Positions 63,723-64,000 of a stretch of DNA of 64,000 bases are shown here, one piece after another (the first letter of the stretch is position 1; each line of letters starts with the position of its first letter). The translations under genes were made by a program, and so were the position numbers. The DNA lies in contig NZ_JABWDU010000009.1 of the NCBI RefSeq assembly GCF_013371465.1, forward strand, positions 124,001 to 188,000, read 5' to 3'. Source of the stretch: Ensifer oleiphilus (GTDB lineage Bacteria; Pseudomonadota; Alphaproteobacteria; Rhizobiales; Rhizobiaceae). The notes below the pieces were generated by a model. The model saw only the letters and a list, made by a program, of their open reading frames with translations. It was not told the DNA's origin and did not search any database.

Positions 63723-64000
63723 GCCAATTTCCACTCGTTTGCAAACAGCTTCGTAAGCTGGTCGATGCTGGAGTGATGGTCAAACTGCGTCCTCACCCGC
63801 TGTTCGGCAGCAGCCCCCAACTGGGCGCGGCGTGCAGGGTTGCGGATCAACTCTTCCAGCGCGAGCGACAGCGCCTGCGGATCTTCCGAAGGAACGACCC
63901 GGCCGTTTTCGCCGTCAATCAGGAGTTCGGGCACGCCGGATATTGCCGTAGACACGCAAGCAAGTCGCTGGCTCGACGCTTCGACGAGCACATTCGGCAG
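63719..64000 (-). CDS. glycosyltransferase family 4, C-terminal part (5' end outside window)
   Basis: The last about 93 residues of a GT-B glycosyltransferase. They contain VEASSQRLACVSTAISGVPELLIDG with the E-x7-E-like donor-binding segment characteristic of GT4 enzymes, then NGRVVPSEDPQALSLAL and a final helix. The N-terminal acceptor domain lies outside the window. It is translationally coupled to the MurG-like gene and suggests a polysaccharide-biosynthesis cluster continuing past the right edge. Confidence 0.88.
   Translation of the reverse strand: MPNVLVEASSQRLACVSTAISGVPELLIDGENGRVVPSEDPQALSLALEELIRNPARRAQLGAAAEQRVRTQFDHHSSIDQLTKLFANEWKLA

Overview
This 64-kb window is GC-rich, densely coded chromosomal or chromid DNA from an alphaproteobacterium. 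Gene content (PuuD-type urate oxidase, XdhABC, a PuuE-UraD fusion, PotABCD- and Dpp-type ABC importers, a CueR/CopA copper island) and the style of the intergenic palindromes point to Rhizobiaceae, most like Sinorhizobium/Ensifer. That assignment is inference. No tRNA, rRNA, CRISPR array, insertion sequence or phage gene was seen.

Layout. 1-5.8 kb: the end of an alpha-2-macroglobulin gene with pbpC, an orphan NarL-type response regulator, a LysE exporter and a HpaH-type hydratase. 5.8-29.5 kb: a purine-degradation region. It holds guanine deaminase, xanthine dehydrogenase XdhABC, urate oxidase PuuD, HIU hydrolase, a fused allantoinase/OHCU decarboxylase, allantoicase and ureidoglycolate lyase. 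These carry guanine to glyoxylate, and gcl-hyi-glxR-glycerate kinase carry glyoxylate to 2-phosphoglycerate. An AzgA-type purine permease, IclR, LysR and AraC regulators, a quinone oxidoreductase/HxlR pair and a P450/ferredoxin pair are interspersed. Three purine promoters share an 11-bp motif, and the gcl/iclR gap holds a near-consensus IclR box.

29.7-38.4 kb: a copper-resistance island of copZ, copA, cueR, a Cys/His-rich secreted protein, a lipoprotein, an outer-membrane efflux protein, a multicopper oxidase, a cupredoxin, a CusF-like protein and a DUF411 protein. copZ and copA each have a MerR-type promoter. 38.4-48.4 kb: a phosphoribosyltransferase, an M20 amidohydrolase, and an apparent operon of LacI regulator, PotABCD-like importer, nucleoside hydrolase and adenine deaminase that looks like nucleoside salvage feeding purine metabolism. 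48.7-56.5 kb: a small lipoprotein, a DUF1275 protein, a Dpp/Opp-type five-gene importer and an OmpW-like porin.

56.6-64 kb: envelope/glycan-type genes. These are a CBS protein, an FkbM methyltransferase, a stand-alone cyclic-nucleotide-binding protein, a 900-residue ABC exporter-like protein, a second methyltransferase and two glycosyltransferases, the last cut by the window edge. The exporter-like protein has lost the Walker A lysine, Q-loop glutamine, Walker B acids and H-loop histidine, and carries three copies of a post-Q-loop motif. It and its cNMP-binding neighbour are the best candidates for an undescribed system.

Coordinates and residues were read from the sequence. Family names rest on recognised motifs and length, because no database search was possible.
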